Source: Marisediminitalea lipolytica (lineage in GTDB: Bacteria > Pseudomonadota > Gammaproteobacteria > Enterobacterales > Alteromonadaceae). From it: 64,000 nt of DNA. The notes below the pieces were generated by a model. That model had not been told where the DNA came from, did no database searches, and saw nothing but the letters and a program-made list of their open reading frames with translations. Numbering within the stretch: the first letter of the stretch is position 1; each line of letters begins with the position of its first letter. A program made the translations under genes and the position numbers. This document shows positions 44,065 to 53,118 of this stretch, piece by piece. Location: assembly GCF_001758465.1 (NCBI RefSeq), contig NZ_MJIC01000004.1, positions 186,001 to 250,000 of the forward strand, read 5' to 3'.

Positions 44065-45078
44065 TTGGAAACACTGACCCAGCAACAACTACAAGAGTTA
44101 TTGGCTCGACTTGAGCAAGTGAGTGATGAAATCGGCAAGGTCATTGTCGGCCAGCAAACAGTAATAAAACAATTATTAGTGAGTATTCTTGCCGGCGGGC
44201 ATTGCCTGCTGGAGGGCGTGCCTGGACTGGCCAAAACCCTGATGGTCAGTTCGCTGGCTAAAACGCTGGAACTGGATTTTCAGCGCGTGCAGTTTACGCC
44301 CGATTTAATGCCCAGTGATATTATCGGTACCGAGATCCTCGAAACCGATCATGACTCTGGTAAACGCTTCTTCAAATTCCAGCAGGGACCGGTTTTTACG
44401 CAAATTCTGTTGGCCGATGAAATTAACCGTACGCCTCCCAAGACCCAGGCAGCGCTGTTGGAAGCCATGCAGGAAAAAGCCATCAGCTACAGTGCTCAAC
44501 GTTACGAATTGCCCAAGCCGTTTTTTGTGCTGGCAACACAAAACCCGGTGGAACAGGCCGGCACCTATCCGTTACCCGAGGCGCAGTTAGACCGCTTTTT
44601 AATGTATGTGTCAGTGGGTTACCCCAGTGCTGACGACGAGGTAGAAATTTTACGTCGCACCACGGGCTCACAGCATACAGAACTGCAAAAAATCCTCAGT
44701 GGAGATGACATCATCGTGCTGCAAAAATTGGTGCGTGATGTTGAGATTTCGGAACCGCTGCTCAGTTATGTCAGTCAGCTTGCCCGCAATACGCGCACCA
44801 ATACTGATACGCCCAGTGTCAGTGACACGGTTAATCAGTTTGTGCAATGGGGCGCAGGCCCCCGGGCCGGGCAAGCCCTGGTATTGTGCGCCAAAGCGAA
44901 TGCCCTGATTGACGGGCGTTTTGCCGTTACATTAGATGATATTCAGGCCGTTGCTTACCCGGTACTCAGACACCGGATTTTACTGAATTTTCAGGCCGAA
45001 GCTCAAAATGTCACGGCCGATCAGGTGATTGGCGCTTTATTAAAAGATGTGAAAACACCTGCTAGCCCCTTAAGCTGA
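44065..45078 (+). CDS. MoxR-family AAA+ ATPase
   Basis: Cytoplasmic AAA+ chaperone-like ATPase of the MoxR group, which helps fold or metallate partner proteins together with von Willebrand-type factors. Walker A is in LLEGVPGLAKTLM, Walker B LLADEINRTPPKTQAALLEAM, sensor 1 LATQNPVEQAGTYPLPEAQLDRF. The best start is TTG at 44065 with AGGAACA upstream. Length 337 is typical. Its direct neighbours DUF58 and BatA-like confirm the MoxR operon type. Confidence 0.95.
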   Translation: METLTQQQLQELLARLEQVSDEIGKVIVGQQTVIKQLLVSILAGGHCLLEGVPGLAKTLMVSSLAKTLELDFQRVQFTPDLMPSDIIGTEILETDHDSGKRFFKFQQGPVFTQILLADEINRTPPKTQAALLEAMQEKAISYSAQRYELPKPFFVLATQNPVEQAGTYPLPEAQLDRFLMYVSVGYPSADDEVEILRRTTGSQHTELQKILSGDDIIVLQKLVRDVEISEPLLSYVSQLARNTRTNTDTPSVSDTVNQFVQWGAGPRAGQALVLCAKANALIDGRFAVTLDDIQAVAYPVLRHRILLNFQAEAQNVTADQVIGALLKDVKTPASPLS

Positions 45079-45085
45079 CAGCGCA

Positions 45086-46012
45086 ATGCATTCGTTAATC
45101 GATCCGCTGACATTTTCACGTATTAAAGACCTGCCGCTGGTGGCTAAGACCATCGCGCAAGGTTTTTTGCACGGCTTACACAATAGTGCACAGCGCGGAA
45201 CCGGCGTCGAATTCAGTCAGTACCGGGTGTATGAGCCGGGCGATCCGTTATCGCGGGTAGACTGGAAGCTTTTTGCGCGTTCCGATCGTTACTTTGTGCG
45301 CGAGGCAGAGCGTGAAAGTGACATCAATGTGTATCTGGTTCTGGATGCCAGTGCGTCAATGCTGATGCAAAGTCGCAAGCCCAAAAAATCTCAGGCAAAC
45401 ACAGGTGCTGACAGCATCACAAAGTTAGATTACGGCCGTTACTTACTGGCCAGTATTGCCTACCTTGCGCATCAGCAGGGCGATGGCGTAGGGCTGATGG
45501 GCATCTCTGGTAAGCAGGTAGACTTTTTACCGGCACTGAATACCCAACAGCATTGGCAAAAGCTTCTGTTACAGCTAGCTCGTATCACCAGTGGCGATGC
45601 TTTTCCCAACATTGACGTGATGATTAATCAAATCGCCAGTGTGCGCCAACAGGGAATTGTCATCGTGGTCAGCGATTTTTACCAACGGCATCAGGAACTC
45701 ACCGAATTTATGCAGCAGTTGGTAAGCCCCAGAACCGATGTAATTGCTGTGCAGCTGGAAACCCAGGATGAAGTTGAATTTAGCTATACCGGTCAGGTTC
45801 GTTTTGAAGATCGCGAAACCGGGGAGCATAAACTGGTGAATGCCAGCCAGGTAAAATCCGCCTATTTACACGCCCGGGAAACTTTTAACCATACCCTGGC
45901 TAACCAGCTGCAAGGTCAACGGATCCAGTTGTTACGAACCACCATCGAACAGCCTTTGGATAACGTGCTTTATGATTTTCTGCTTGCCCGTGGCAAGGCG
46001 GGTAGACCATGA
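45086..46012 (+). CDS. DUF58 (von Willebrand factor A-like) protein
   Basis: A 308-residue DUF58 protein with the family signature FSQYRVYEPGDPLSRVDWKLFARSDRYFVREAE in the first third (quoted for position, residues about 43-75). A VWA-like fold with a MIDAS-type DASASM follows (VYLVLDASASMLM), then GIVIVVSDFYQ. In MoxR systems it is the partner of the AAA+ protein. It lies seven bases after the MoxR gene. Confidence 0.93.
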   Translation: MHSLIDPLTFSRIKDLPLVAKTIAQGFLHGLHNSAQRGTGVEFSQYRVYEPGDPLSRVDWKLFARSDRYFVREAERESDINVYLVLDASASMLMQSRKPKKSQANTGADSITKLDYGRYLLASIAYLAHQQGDGVGLMGISGKQVDFLPALNTQQHWQKLLLQLARITSGDAFPNIDVMINQIASVRQQGIVIVVSDFYQRHQELTEFMQQLVSPRTDVIAVQLETQDEVEFSYTGQVRFEDRETGEHKLVNASQVKSAYLHARETFNHTLANQLQGQRIQLLRTTIEQPLDNVLYDFLLARGKAGRP

Positions 46013-46028
46013 TGTTGAGTAGCTGGCG

Positions 46029-47177
46029 ATGATGAGTTGGTTAACCACCTATTTTGCTAGTCCCATAGCGCTATTAGGCTTGCTGGCTATCAGCATTCCC
46101 ATCGTTATTCATCTGTTGAGTAAAAGCAAAGCCAAACCGGTGCTCTTTGGTCACCTGGATTTGATCCCGTCAGGCAAGCAAAAACCGGTAACCCAACTTA
46201 CCATCACACAATGGTTACTGCTGTTATTGCGGATTTTAATGCTGGTGACGCTTACGTTGCTGCTCAGTCAGCCACTGCGGCCAGAGACGTCTTCCACAAA
46301 TCCTCAGCAAACAACACTGTTAATCACATCGCAGTGGCTAGATTATGCCGATAAGGCACAGCGGGATGCACTGCTCGACAGATTAAGTAACGGGGCGCAA
46401 GCCCTGTTAGCCGGTCATCCTTCCACGCCGCTAAGTGCCGAGCAGATCCAGAACTGGCAGGCGAGGGAAGATGCAGATAACCTGATAAATCTTTGGAGCA
46501 CAGTAGACGATACGCTTAATCATACTGCGGGCCGGATTGCCGTTTATCACACCGGGAAGATTGAGCAGTTCAACGGGCCCAGAACGATACTAACGTCCAC
46601 GTCAGAAAGAGTTGAATGGCAGCAGCTTGATGTACCTTTTGCCGACACTGAGGTTAGTTTAATTAAGCCCATCAGTATCGGCGTTATCGAGTCTGATGAG
46701 CCTGATATTAATTTACGCTTGCAAAAGGCGTTATCGCTAATTAAGCAGTACGGTATCAAAACGCTGTCATGGCAAAAAGAGCCGCTTGAGCAGCAAGCCG
46801 ACTTCAGCCAGTTTGCGCTGTGGATTGATATCAGAGAGATGACGGTCTCCAGTCAACATTCCATTGTAGCGGTGCCACCAACGCGTGTTAATGCGCCTGA
46901 TTTTCCGTTGTGGCTCGCCAATCAGCTTTTGCTCCTCTCCGGACAACAGGAGCAACGGGTTTCGCCGGTCCTCTCTGCCCAGCAAATTCAGTATCGCGCT
47001 AAATTGCCTGATAACGATACCGTCCTGGCAGTGCCTGCGATGCATTCTGGTTATCAACGCGATGATCCCGCGCGTTCTGTTGTGCCGTGGCTGGCGACGT
47101 TACTGTTACTGTTATTTTGCGCTGAGCGACTGGTCAGTGAGTATTTTTCGCCTGCTGGTAAGGAGACGCGCCAGTGA
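46029..47177 (+). CDS. BatA N-terminal-domain membrane protein
   Basis: A 382-residue inner-membrane protein. The N-terminal BatA/aerotolerance-regulator domain is clear (YFASPIALLGLLAISIPIVIHLL and then QWLLLLLRILMLVTLTLLLSQPLRP), two membrane helices. The middle is a poorly conserved periplasmic region and the C-terminus has one more helix (VVPWLATLLLLLFCAERLVSEY). No MIDAS motif is visible. ATG at 46029 or 46032. It overlaps the next gene by four bases (GTGA). Confidence 0.88.
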   Translation: MMSWLTTYFASPIALLGLLAISIPIVIHLLSKSKAKPVLFGHLDLIPSGKQKPVTQLTITQWLLLLLRILMLVTLTLLLSQPLRPETSSTNPQQTTLLITSQWLDYADKAQRDALLDRLSNGAQALLAGHPSTPLSAEQIQNWQAREDADNLINLWSTVDDTLNHTAGRIAVYHTGKIEQFNGPRTILTSTSERVEWQQLDVPFADTEVSLIKPISIGVIESDEPDINLRLQKALSLIKQYGIKTLSWQKEPLEQQADFSQFALWIDIREMTVSSQHSIVAVPPTRVNAPDFPLWLANQLLLLSGQQEQRVSPVLSAQQIQYRAKLPDNDTVLAVPAMHSGYQRDDPARSVVPWLATLLLLLFCAERLVSEYFSPAGKETRQ

Positions 47178-49507
47178 GCCCATCGCAGCCGTCAGTGCTT
47201 AATCTACTGCAAGCGCGAATTAAAAGGGCGAGGCGGGCATATATTCGCCGGCTTTCGCTGCGTATCAGTGCTGTGGCACTGGCTGTAGGCGGGCTCACTT
47301 TTATGGTTAGCGAGATGTGGTGGCTTGCTCTACTGCTCACTGCGCTAACCGTTGTGTTGTGGCTTGCTATCGAATTGCCGCGTGGTGCATTAAAGCAGCT
47401 TCATACGGAAAGTGTACTGCTGCACCTTAACCAGCAGTTTGCTGTTTTGCAGCACAGTGCCCAGCTGTTATTTCAGCCGGTGCAGTCAGACTCTTTGTTA
47501 AAAACCTTACAGCGTGAGCGCGCAGAACAAGCGTTACAGTCTTTGCTGAAAGATCCTCAGGTGCAGTTACTGCCTGTCTATCCGTGGCAGCTAGCTGGAT
47601 TGGCAAATCTGTGTGTTATTGTGTTGATTGCAGGGCTGATTCTGGCTCCGGGCTATTTCAACCTTAAGAGCGGGTTAACTCCTGAGCAAACATCCTTCCC
47701 CGATAACTCAGAGACATTGTCTCAGATGTCGCCTGGGCCGGCGGTTATTAAAGGTATTCTGGTAAGCATTTCATCGCCAGCTTATACCGGGCAAGCTGAT
47801 ATGCAGCAAACAGGTCTGGACATCAGTGCCGTTGCGGGCAGCACCGTTACGTGGCAGCTAACGTTTAGCAACCCTGAGCAGTCTTACTTTTTACAATTAG
47901 CCGGACAGCCGGACATGGCGTTTGAGCGACAAGGCAACGACTTTGTATTAACCCTGCAGGTTACACGTTCTGGTGTTTATCATATCAGTGATAAGCAGGG
48001 GATCATTGGTAGCATACACAGTATCGCTGTTACGGCGGATGATGCGCCGAAAATTCGTATTACCGAGCCCACATTAACTATTACTACATTTGCAAAAACG
48101 GCGCAGCCAGCGCCCGTATTGAGCGCGCAAATTAATGATGATTTTGGTATTGGCAAGGTTGATATACTTGCTTCGGTGGCAAAAGGGTCGGGCGAGTCGG
48201 TAAAGTTTCGCGATGAGATATTTCAGTTCGACACCATTGAGCGTGAGCCTGGCATGTGGCGCGTTGAAAAGCAGTGGGATTTTAGTCAGCTGGATATGGA
48301 GCCAGGCGATGAAATCTACTTTACTGTGAGAGCCTGGGATAATCGCACGCCAGAGCCACAGCTGAGCCGCTCGGAAACCAAGATACTGCGCTGGCTCGAC
48401 GATGAAGAAGCGCTGGCCATGGGTGACGGTATTTTAATTGATTTTATGCCGGAATATTTTAAGAGCCAGCGACAAATCATTATCGAAACCAAACAACTGA
48501 TTGCCGATCGGGGCATATTATCTGACGCTGACTTTGCCGCAACCTCACGCTCGCTTGGCCAGTCTCAAAGTGATTTAAAGCTCAAGTACGGGCAATATCT
48601 GGGCGACGAGTTTGACGATGGCAGTGGTGCCCATCAAATGGAAGACGGCGTTGGCACACCGCATATTGACGTTAAGGATGGCGATCACAGTGATGAAGAT
48701 GAGCATGATGACAGCCCGCAAGTGGCAGCGGGCAACAGCGCACTAACCCATCATGAGCATTCGTCTGAGCCCGAATCACAAGATACCGACAAGACGGGTT
48801 ATCAGCAGATCATTGAGCAGTTTGGTCACTCCCATGGTGATACCGATATTGGCGTAATAGGCACATTAAGTCCTAAGGCGCTGATGAAACGGGCGATAGC
48901 ATTTATGTGGGATGCTGAACTTCAGTTGTTATTGGCTGAGCCGGAGCTCGCTTTGCCTCATGAAGAAAACGCTTTAATCTATCTTAACCGGGCGCGAAAA
49001 GCTGAGCGAATATACATAAAACGCCTTGGGTTTGAACCGCCGCCGGTAACTGAAAAGCGTCGTTATCAGGGCGATCTGAATGATATTCTGAGCTATCAGC
49101 GTTATCGGGATGCAGATCCTGATGATCCCTATACCAGCCACCTGACACACCTGTTAAATGCGTTAAACCAGGCCAGGCAAACCATAGCAACCGAAAAGCA
49201 CGCAGAGCTGGCGCTGGATTCAGACTTATCAGCCAGTATTGAATTTTTAAAACCGGCCTTTATTGAGCAGGCCCAGACCCGTCCCGCCATGGTCAGTCAC
49301 GTCGCTACGCTGGAGAAAATGCAGTTGGCGGGCAGCCTGTGGGTGAGTGATTGCGGTGAATGCATGAGCCGGTTGTATAACGAGTTGTGGCAGCAACTGG
49401 CACCGTTAGCAATCCCAGGCCAGTCAAATTCCGGCTACCGTCCCGTCAATCCGATGGTCAAAGCCTATAGCGAACATTTGCTCATTACAGATAAGGAGCA
49501 ACCATGA
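47174..49507 (+). CDS. DUF4175-like membrane protein with His/Asp-rich linker
   Basis: A 777-residue protein with two N-terminal membrane helices (about 33-65) and one at about 145-165. Next come Ig-like beta domains (AVIKGILVSISSPAYTGQADM ... ITEPTLTITTFAKTAQPAPVLSAQINDDFGI) and a helical C-terminal half. Between about residues 478 and 560 lies an unusual acidic, His-rich stretch (DDGSGAHQMEDGVG, DHSDEDEHDD, HHEHSSEPESQD, GHSHGD), which could bind metal. GTG start coupled to the previous gene. Its beta-domain pattern is like DUF4175 proteins of MoxR operons. Confidence 0.8.
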   Translation: MSPSQPSVLNLLQARIKRARRAYIRRLSLRISAVALAVGGLTFMVSEMWWLALLLTALTVVLWLAIELPRGALKQLHTESVLLHLNQQFAVLQHSAQLLFQPVQSDSLLKTLQRERAEQALQSLLKDPQVQLLPVYPWQLAGLANLCVIVLIAGLILAPGYFNLKSGLTPEQTSFPDNSETLSQMSPGPAVIKGILVSISSPAYTGQADMQQTGLDISAVAGSTVTWQLTFSNPEQSYFLQLAGQPDMAFERQGNDFVLTLQVTRSGVYHISDKQGIIGSIHSIAVTADDAPKIRITEPTLTITTFAKTAQPAPVLSAQINDDFGIGKVDILASVAKGSGESVKFRDEIFQFDTIEREPGMWRVEKQWDFSQLDMEPGDEIYFTVRAWDNRTPEPQLSRSETKILRWLDDEEALAMGDGILIDFMPEYFKSQRQIIIETKQLIADRGILSDADFAATSRSLGQSQSDLKLKYGQYLGDEFDDGSGAHQMEDGVGTPHIDVKDGDHSDEDEHDDSPQVAAGNSALTHHEHSSEPESQDTDKTGYQQIIEQFGHSHGDTDIGVIGTLSPKALMKRAIAFMWDAELQLLLAEPELALPHEENALIYLNRARKAERIYIKRLGFEPPPVTEKRRYQGDLNDILSYQRYRDADPDDPYTSHLTHLLNALNQARQTIATEKHAELALDSDLSASIEFLKPAFIEQAQTRPAMVSHVATLEKMQLAGSLWVSDCGECMSRLYNELWQQLAPLAIPGQSNSGYRPVNPMVKAYSEHLLITDKEQP

Positions 49508-51483
49508 TCAGCTATGTGGGTGAGTCTGTTCATATCGAGCTACTCGGAAGGCTACCTTCATCATGGTTACTGCCTCTTGCCATCCTACTCATCGTGTGTG
49601 GGGTGGTTTCAATAGGTTTGGTGTTTAACCGGCTTAAACTGCGCAAAGGCCGTTTAGTGCTTGTGACCGGGCTGAACCTGCTTGCCTGGTTATTGCTGGT
49701 TGCCATACTGAGCCCGGTGCAACTGCGTGACGACGAACCACGTCAAACCGTTTTGGTTACTGCCAGTGCCGCACCGCTTAGTGAAGCGTTGTTTGCTGAC
49801 ATTAAGCCGGATGCATCCTTGTGGTTTACTCAAGATGCCTGGTTAAGGCTCTCACAAACGACTTGGCTTCAGCAATACGACATCCAGCGCCCGAATATAG
49901 TGCGTGAACCCGAAGATATTATTTGGGCCGAGCCGCAATTGCAGCATCTTCGGGTAGTAGGCGATGGCCTGACGGCGCAACAATGGCAACGACTTAGCCA
50001 TCGTAAAGCGGGCAAATCTTCAGCAATCACGGTTTCCCTGGACAACGTGAATACAGTCACCGGCCCCGTGTCTATGCGCTGGCATCGGCGACTAAGCCGC
50101 GCTCAGTGGCAGCATGCCAGTGGTGTGTTACAGGTTGCCCCTGGCCAGAGCGAAGGCAATCTGCAGCAAACCTTGTATCAGGTGCAACTTAAAGATCCGG
50201 CGGGGCAGGTTGTGGCACAGCAAACCGTGCGAGACGGCGAGGCCTTTGATTTGGTGGTTAACGTAAAAACCGAAGGCCTGTGGTTATACCAATTACAGCT
50301 TTTTAACGCCTTAAGTGAGCAGCCTGTTGCTGATGAAACCGTGGCCTTTGAAGTGAGCCGCCCAACGCTGGCAAAACTTTTGATTCGTCAATCAGCTCCT
50401 TCATTTGAAACACGACATTTAAAAAACTGGGCGGTTGAACAAGGCGCGCAACTAACGGTTGAAACCCAAATCAGTAAAAACCGTTATATTTCAGAACACG
50501 CTAATTACCCTCAGGGCGAGCGCAGTAACAACAATGCTGCAAAAGTGGATTCACTGGATTCGCTTAGTGCACTAAACCAGTATGATTTGGTGATCATGGA
50601 CAGTCGCAGTCTGATAAACCTGACTGACAGACAGAAAGGAAATCTGGAGAGTGCGGTTAAGGGCGGTCTGGGTGTACTCGTTATTGGTGATTCAACACTG
50701 TTCACAGAGAACACCATGCCAGCCTTGCTGGACGCATTTCAGATTCGTCGTAATGAAACCGGTAATAGTGACCAAAGCTTACTGAGCTGGCAATTTGATC
50801 GGGCAGGGGTGCCGCTGAATGTCCTGCCGGCTGAGATATCAACCCGCAATGGCTTTAGTTTGGTGCGCGGAGCGGACGGTCGTGTGGTTGCGCCTGGTAC
50901 TTATTATGGTTTGGGAAAGGTGGCGATTAGTCTTACCAATAAAACTCATCAATGGCGTACCGCCGGGCTGGCGCCGCTGTTTAGCCGATACTGGCACTAC
51001 CTGATTGAAAAACTGGCCCGCCAGTCCGGAGCACTTTATGTGCTTCCGATAGAGGATGGGCATCTGACTCAGGTAAGACAACCACTTGCACAATGTTTTG
51101 CTGCCAATACTGATTTACAGCGCGATATTGATAGCTATGCCTTTGGTTATCAGGGGCCGGAGAATACCCCGATAGCGTTGTTGCCTCAGGTTGACGAGGT
51201 AAACCAGAATCTTGCCTGTAGCACCGTTTATCCGGCTTACTCTGGCTGGCAACATACTCACTTGTCTAACGCAGCTGAAACCGTCTCCCAGTCGTTTTAC
51301 GTTTATAACCCCAACGACTGGAAGGCCTGGCAACAGCAATTAAAACAAACTGCCGGGCAGCGTTTTTTACGAGCTAACCCAGCAACGGCCAACCAGAGTG
51401 TCTGGTCAGAACTTTCGCTGTGGCCATTTTGGTGGGGCCTGTTGCTGGTTTGTTCGTTACTCTGGATTGAACGTAAATTTTAA
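49504..51483 (+). CDS. MoxR-operon membrane protein with GATase-like domain
   Basis: A 659-residue inner-membrane protein: two N-terminal helices (about 18-35, 45-68) and a helix at the extreme C-terminus (WPFWWGLLLVCSLLWIERK). The large periplasmic part contains a GATase1-like segment (PTLAKLLIRQSAPSFETRHLKNWAVE ... NQYDLVIMDSRSLINLTDRQKGNLESAVKGGLGVLVIGDST), as in the last membrane protein of other MoxR/BatA operons. It overlaps the preceding gene by four bases (ATGA) and ends the cluster. Confidence 0.83.
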   Translation: MISYVGESVHIELLGRLPSSWLLPLAILLIVCGVVSIGLVFNRLKLRKGRLVLVTGLNLLAWLLLVAILSPVQLRDDEPRQTVLVTASAAPLSEALFADIKPDASLWFTQDAWLRLSQTTWLQQYDIQRPNIVREPEDIIWAEPQLQHLRVVGDGLTAQQWQRLSHRKAGKSSAITVSLDNVNTVTGPVSMRWHRRLSRAQWQHASGVLQVAPGQSEGNLQQTLYQVQLKDPAGQVVAQQTVRDGEAFDLVVNVKTEGLWLYQLQLFNALSEQPVADETVAFEVSRPTLAKLLIRQSAPSFETRHLKNWAVEQGAQLTVETQISKNRYISEHANYPQGERSNNNAAKVDSLDSLSALNQYDLVIMDSRSLINLTDRQKGNLESAVKGGLGVLVIGDSTLFTENTMPALLDAFQIRRNETGNSDQSLLSWQFDRAGVPLNVLPAEISTRNGFSLVRGADGRVVAPGTYYGLGKVAISLTNKTHQWRTAGLAPLFSRYWHYLIEKLARQSGALYVLPIEDGHLTQVRQPLAQCFAANTDLQRDIDSYAFGYQGPENTPIALLPQVDEVNQNLACSTVYPAYSGWQHTHLSNAAETVSQSFYVYNPNDWKAWQQQLKQTAGQRFLRANPATANQSVWSELSLWPFWWGLLLVCSLLWIERKF

Positions 51484-51489
51484 CTCGTC

Positions 51490-52161
51490 TTACCGGCGTT
51501 TAGTGGGCGAGCGCTTTTTGTCTTCGTTACCGTCTGGTTTGTGCCAGACTTTGATTCTTCCTGCTGGTTTGGCTGGATTTTCTGTTTTGTGCTGAGACGA
51601 GGCTGAACGCTTGGGTTTGGTTTTTTTCTTTAATGACTTTTTCACCGCGGGTGAGTTTACCGGCCTGTCATTGTCAGTGGTCGGGTTGGCCACATCAGGC
51701 CGCAATTTGCGGGCTAAGCCAAGTAAGAAATAGCGTAATACCTGATCGCCGCAGGGTTTGAAATTACGATGGTCAGGCTTACGGAAAAACGCCGACATTT
51801 CGCCCTTACTCATGTTGAAATTGCCAAGCTTCATCACTTCCAGCATATCATCGTCACGAAACGACAGGGCAATTCGTAGTTTGCGTAAAATTTCGTTATT
51901 GCTGAGGTACTCGCCCTTGGCCAGTTGCGGTGGTGGCGCATCAGTCTGAGCTCCGCGCATTTTAATAATCAGGCCATCCAGAAACATGGCCATCACGCTA
52001 TCACGACAAGGCAGGTAACCGGGTTCTTCTTCTTTTTTCATATTGGCTTTCAGATATTCAATATCCATTTTATAGCCAGCTAACTGAAAGATATTTATGG
52101 CTGCAATATCATCTATTCGAAGTGCAAAGCGCACCCTGCGTAAAACATCATTGTGATTCAT
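51490..52161 (-). CDS. DUF1456 (YehS-like) protein with basic C-terminal tail
   Basis: Two DUF1456 repeats: NHNDVLRRVRFALRIDDIAAINIFQLAGYKMD and SNNEILRKLRIALSFRDDDMLEVMKLGNFNMS, each followed by a short CRDSVMAMFLDGLI / CGDQVLRYFLLGLA segment. E. coli YehS is about 156 residues; this protein has an added 60-residue tail that is very rich in Lys, Arg, Pro and Ser and predicted disordered, possibly nucleic-acid binding. It is convergent with the MoxR cluster, six bases from its end. Confidence 0.88.
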   Translation of the reverse strand: MNHNDVLRRVRFALRIDDIAAINIFQLAGYKMDIEYLKANMKKEEEPGYLPCRDSVMAMFLDGLIIKMRGAQTDAPPPQLAKGEYLSNNEILRKLRIALSFRDDDMLEVMKLGNFNMSKGEMSAFFRKPDHRNFKPCGDQVLRYFLLGLARKLRPDVANPTTDNDRPVNSPAVKKSLKKKTKPKRSASSQHKTENPAKPAGRIKVWHKPDGNEDKKRSPTKRR

Positions 52162-52468
52162 ATAAAAATTTATTGTGTGTAAGACCTGTCAGGTCGTTAT
52201 TGTGGGCCAATCAACGTAAGGAATGTCATATCCGTTGCTGTTTAAGGCGAGTTTAAGGTGGCGGGATGTGCCAGCTCACTGGCTTATAGTATATGTTAAA
52301 TCTCGCGGTTGGATATGATTATGTTTTTTTACTGTGTGGCTTTGCCTAATTGATGTGCTCCAGTTGTCATCGCGGTAATTTATTCTCGACGTGTAAAACA
52401 CTGGTATGGCTCTTGAATAACTCAGGTATCTCTATTTAAACCACAATTTTTTGACAGCAGAAGCCAAT

Positions 52469-52657
52469 ATGAATACAAAAACACTGATCCGCAATATCGA
52501 AAATCTTTCTGCCACGCTTAACCAAAAACAGTTAGCTGCATTTTTGGATATTATGGATGCCGTCGCTGCAATGGCGACAGAATCTCAGGAACTATCCAGG
52601 AAAGACAAATTGGCAAGTACGACACCGTTATCGTCAGTGAGCAAAGGATTACACTAA
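52469..52657 (+). CDS. Small hypothetical protein
   Basis: A 62-residue ORF starting at ATG 52469. The helical reading (MNTKTLIRNIENLSATLNQK then QLAAFLDIMDAVAAMATESQ) is plausible for a small cytoplasmic protein, but I recognise no family. The TTG at 52451 is an alternative start. A hairpin at 52785-52806 follows after 130 bp. Confidence 0.45.
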   Translation: MNTKTLIRNIENLSATLNQKQLAAFLDIMDAVAAMATESQELSRKDKLASTTPLSSVSKGLH

Positions 52658-53118
52658 TATTGCCCGAGCTTGATTTCATCTTTGCTCTGATTATGGCGTG
52701 ACGTTCACGCAAGCGGTTGTCATTTATTGCGCAAGTACGCGCACAGCTGCTTATGCGAGAAGCATAAAGATGGCCAATGCAGGAGGGTTAACCCGCAGGT
52801 TAGCCCTTTACCTTTTCTGAAGGTGATTTTTTGTTTCTTTGCCTATTAAATAGGCGCAGCAACATCATCCCTCCCAATCGATTCACCATTTCCATTCATT
52901 AGCGGTTCTTGTCACCAATCTCAAAAAAGTGAGCCATGGTGTTTAAATAACAGGAATTATGCTTTTCCTGCTAAATAACTATTGATTGTCGTTTCAACCA
53001 ACAGTAGTGTAATAAAAATAATAACTATTATTAATTAGCCTTACGGTGACTAATTCTTTTAGCCAGTAGTAATGTGAGGAGTCTGCCTAGCCAGATTGGC
53101 TATGCCGCTAATGCCACC
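52658..53118. other. Intergenic region between the small ORF and the PAS chemoreceptor
   Basis: Contains a 9-bp hairpin with one G-U pair (GGGTTAACC 52785-52793 with GGTTAGCCC 52798-52806) followed by TTTACCTTTT, a possible weak terminator. A second hairpin is CAGGAA/TTCCTG at 52951-52970. No gene is seen. Confidence 0.45.
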
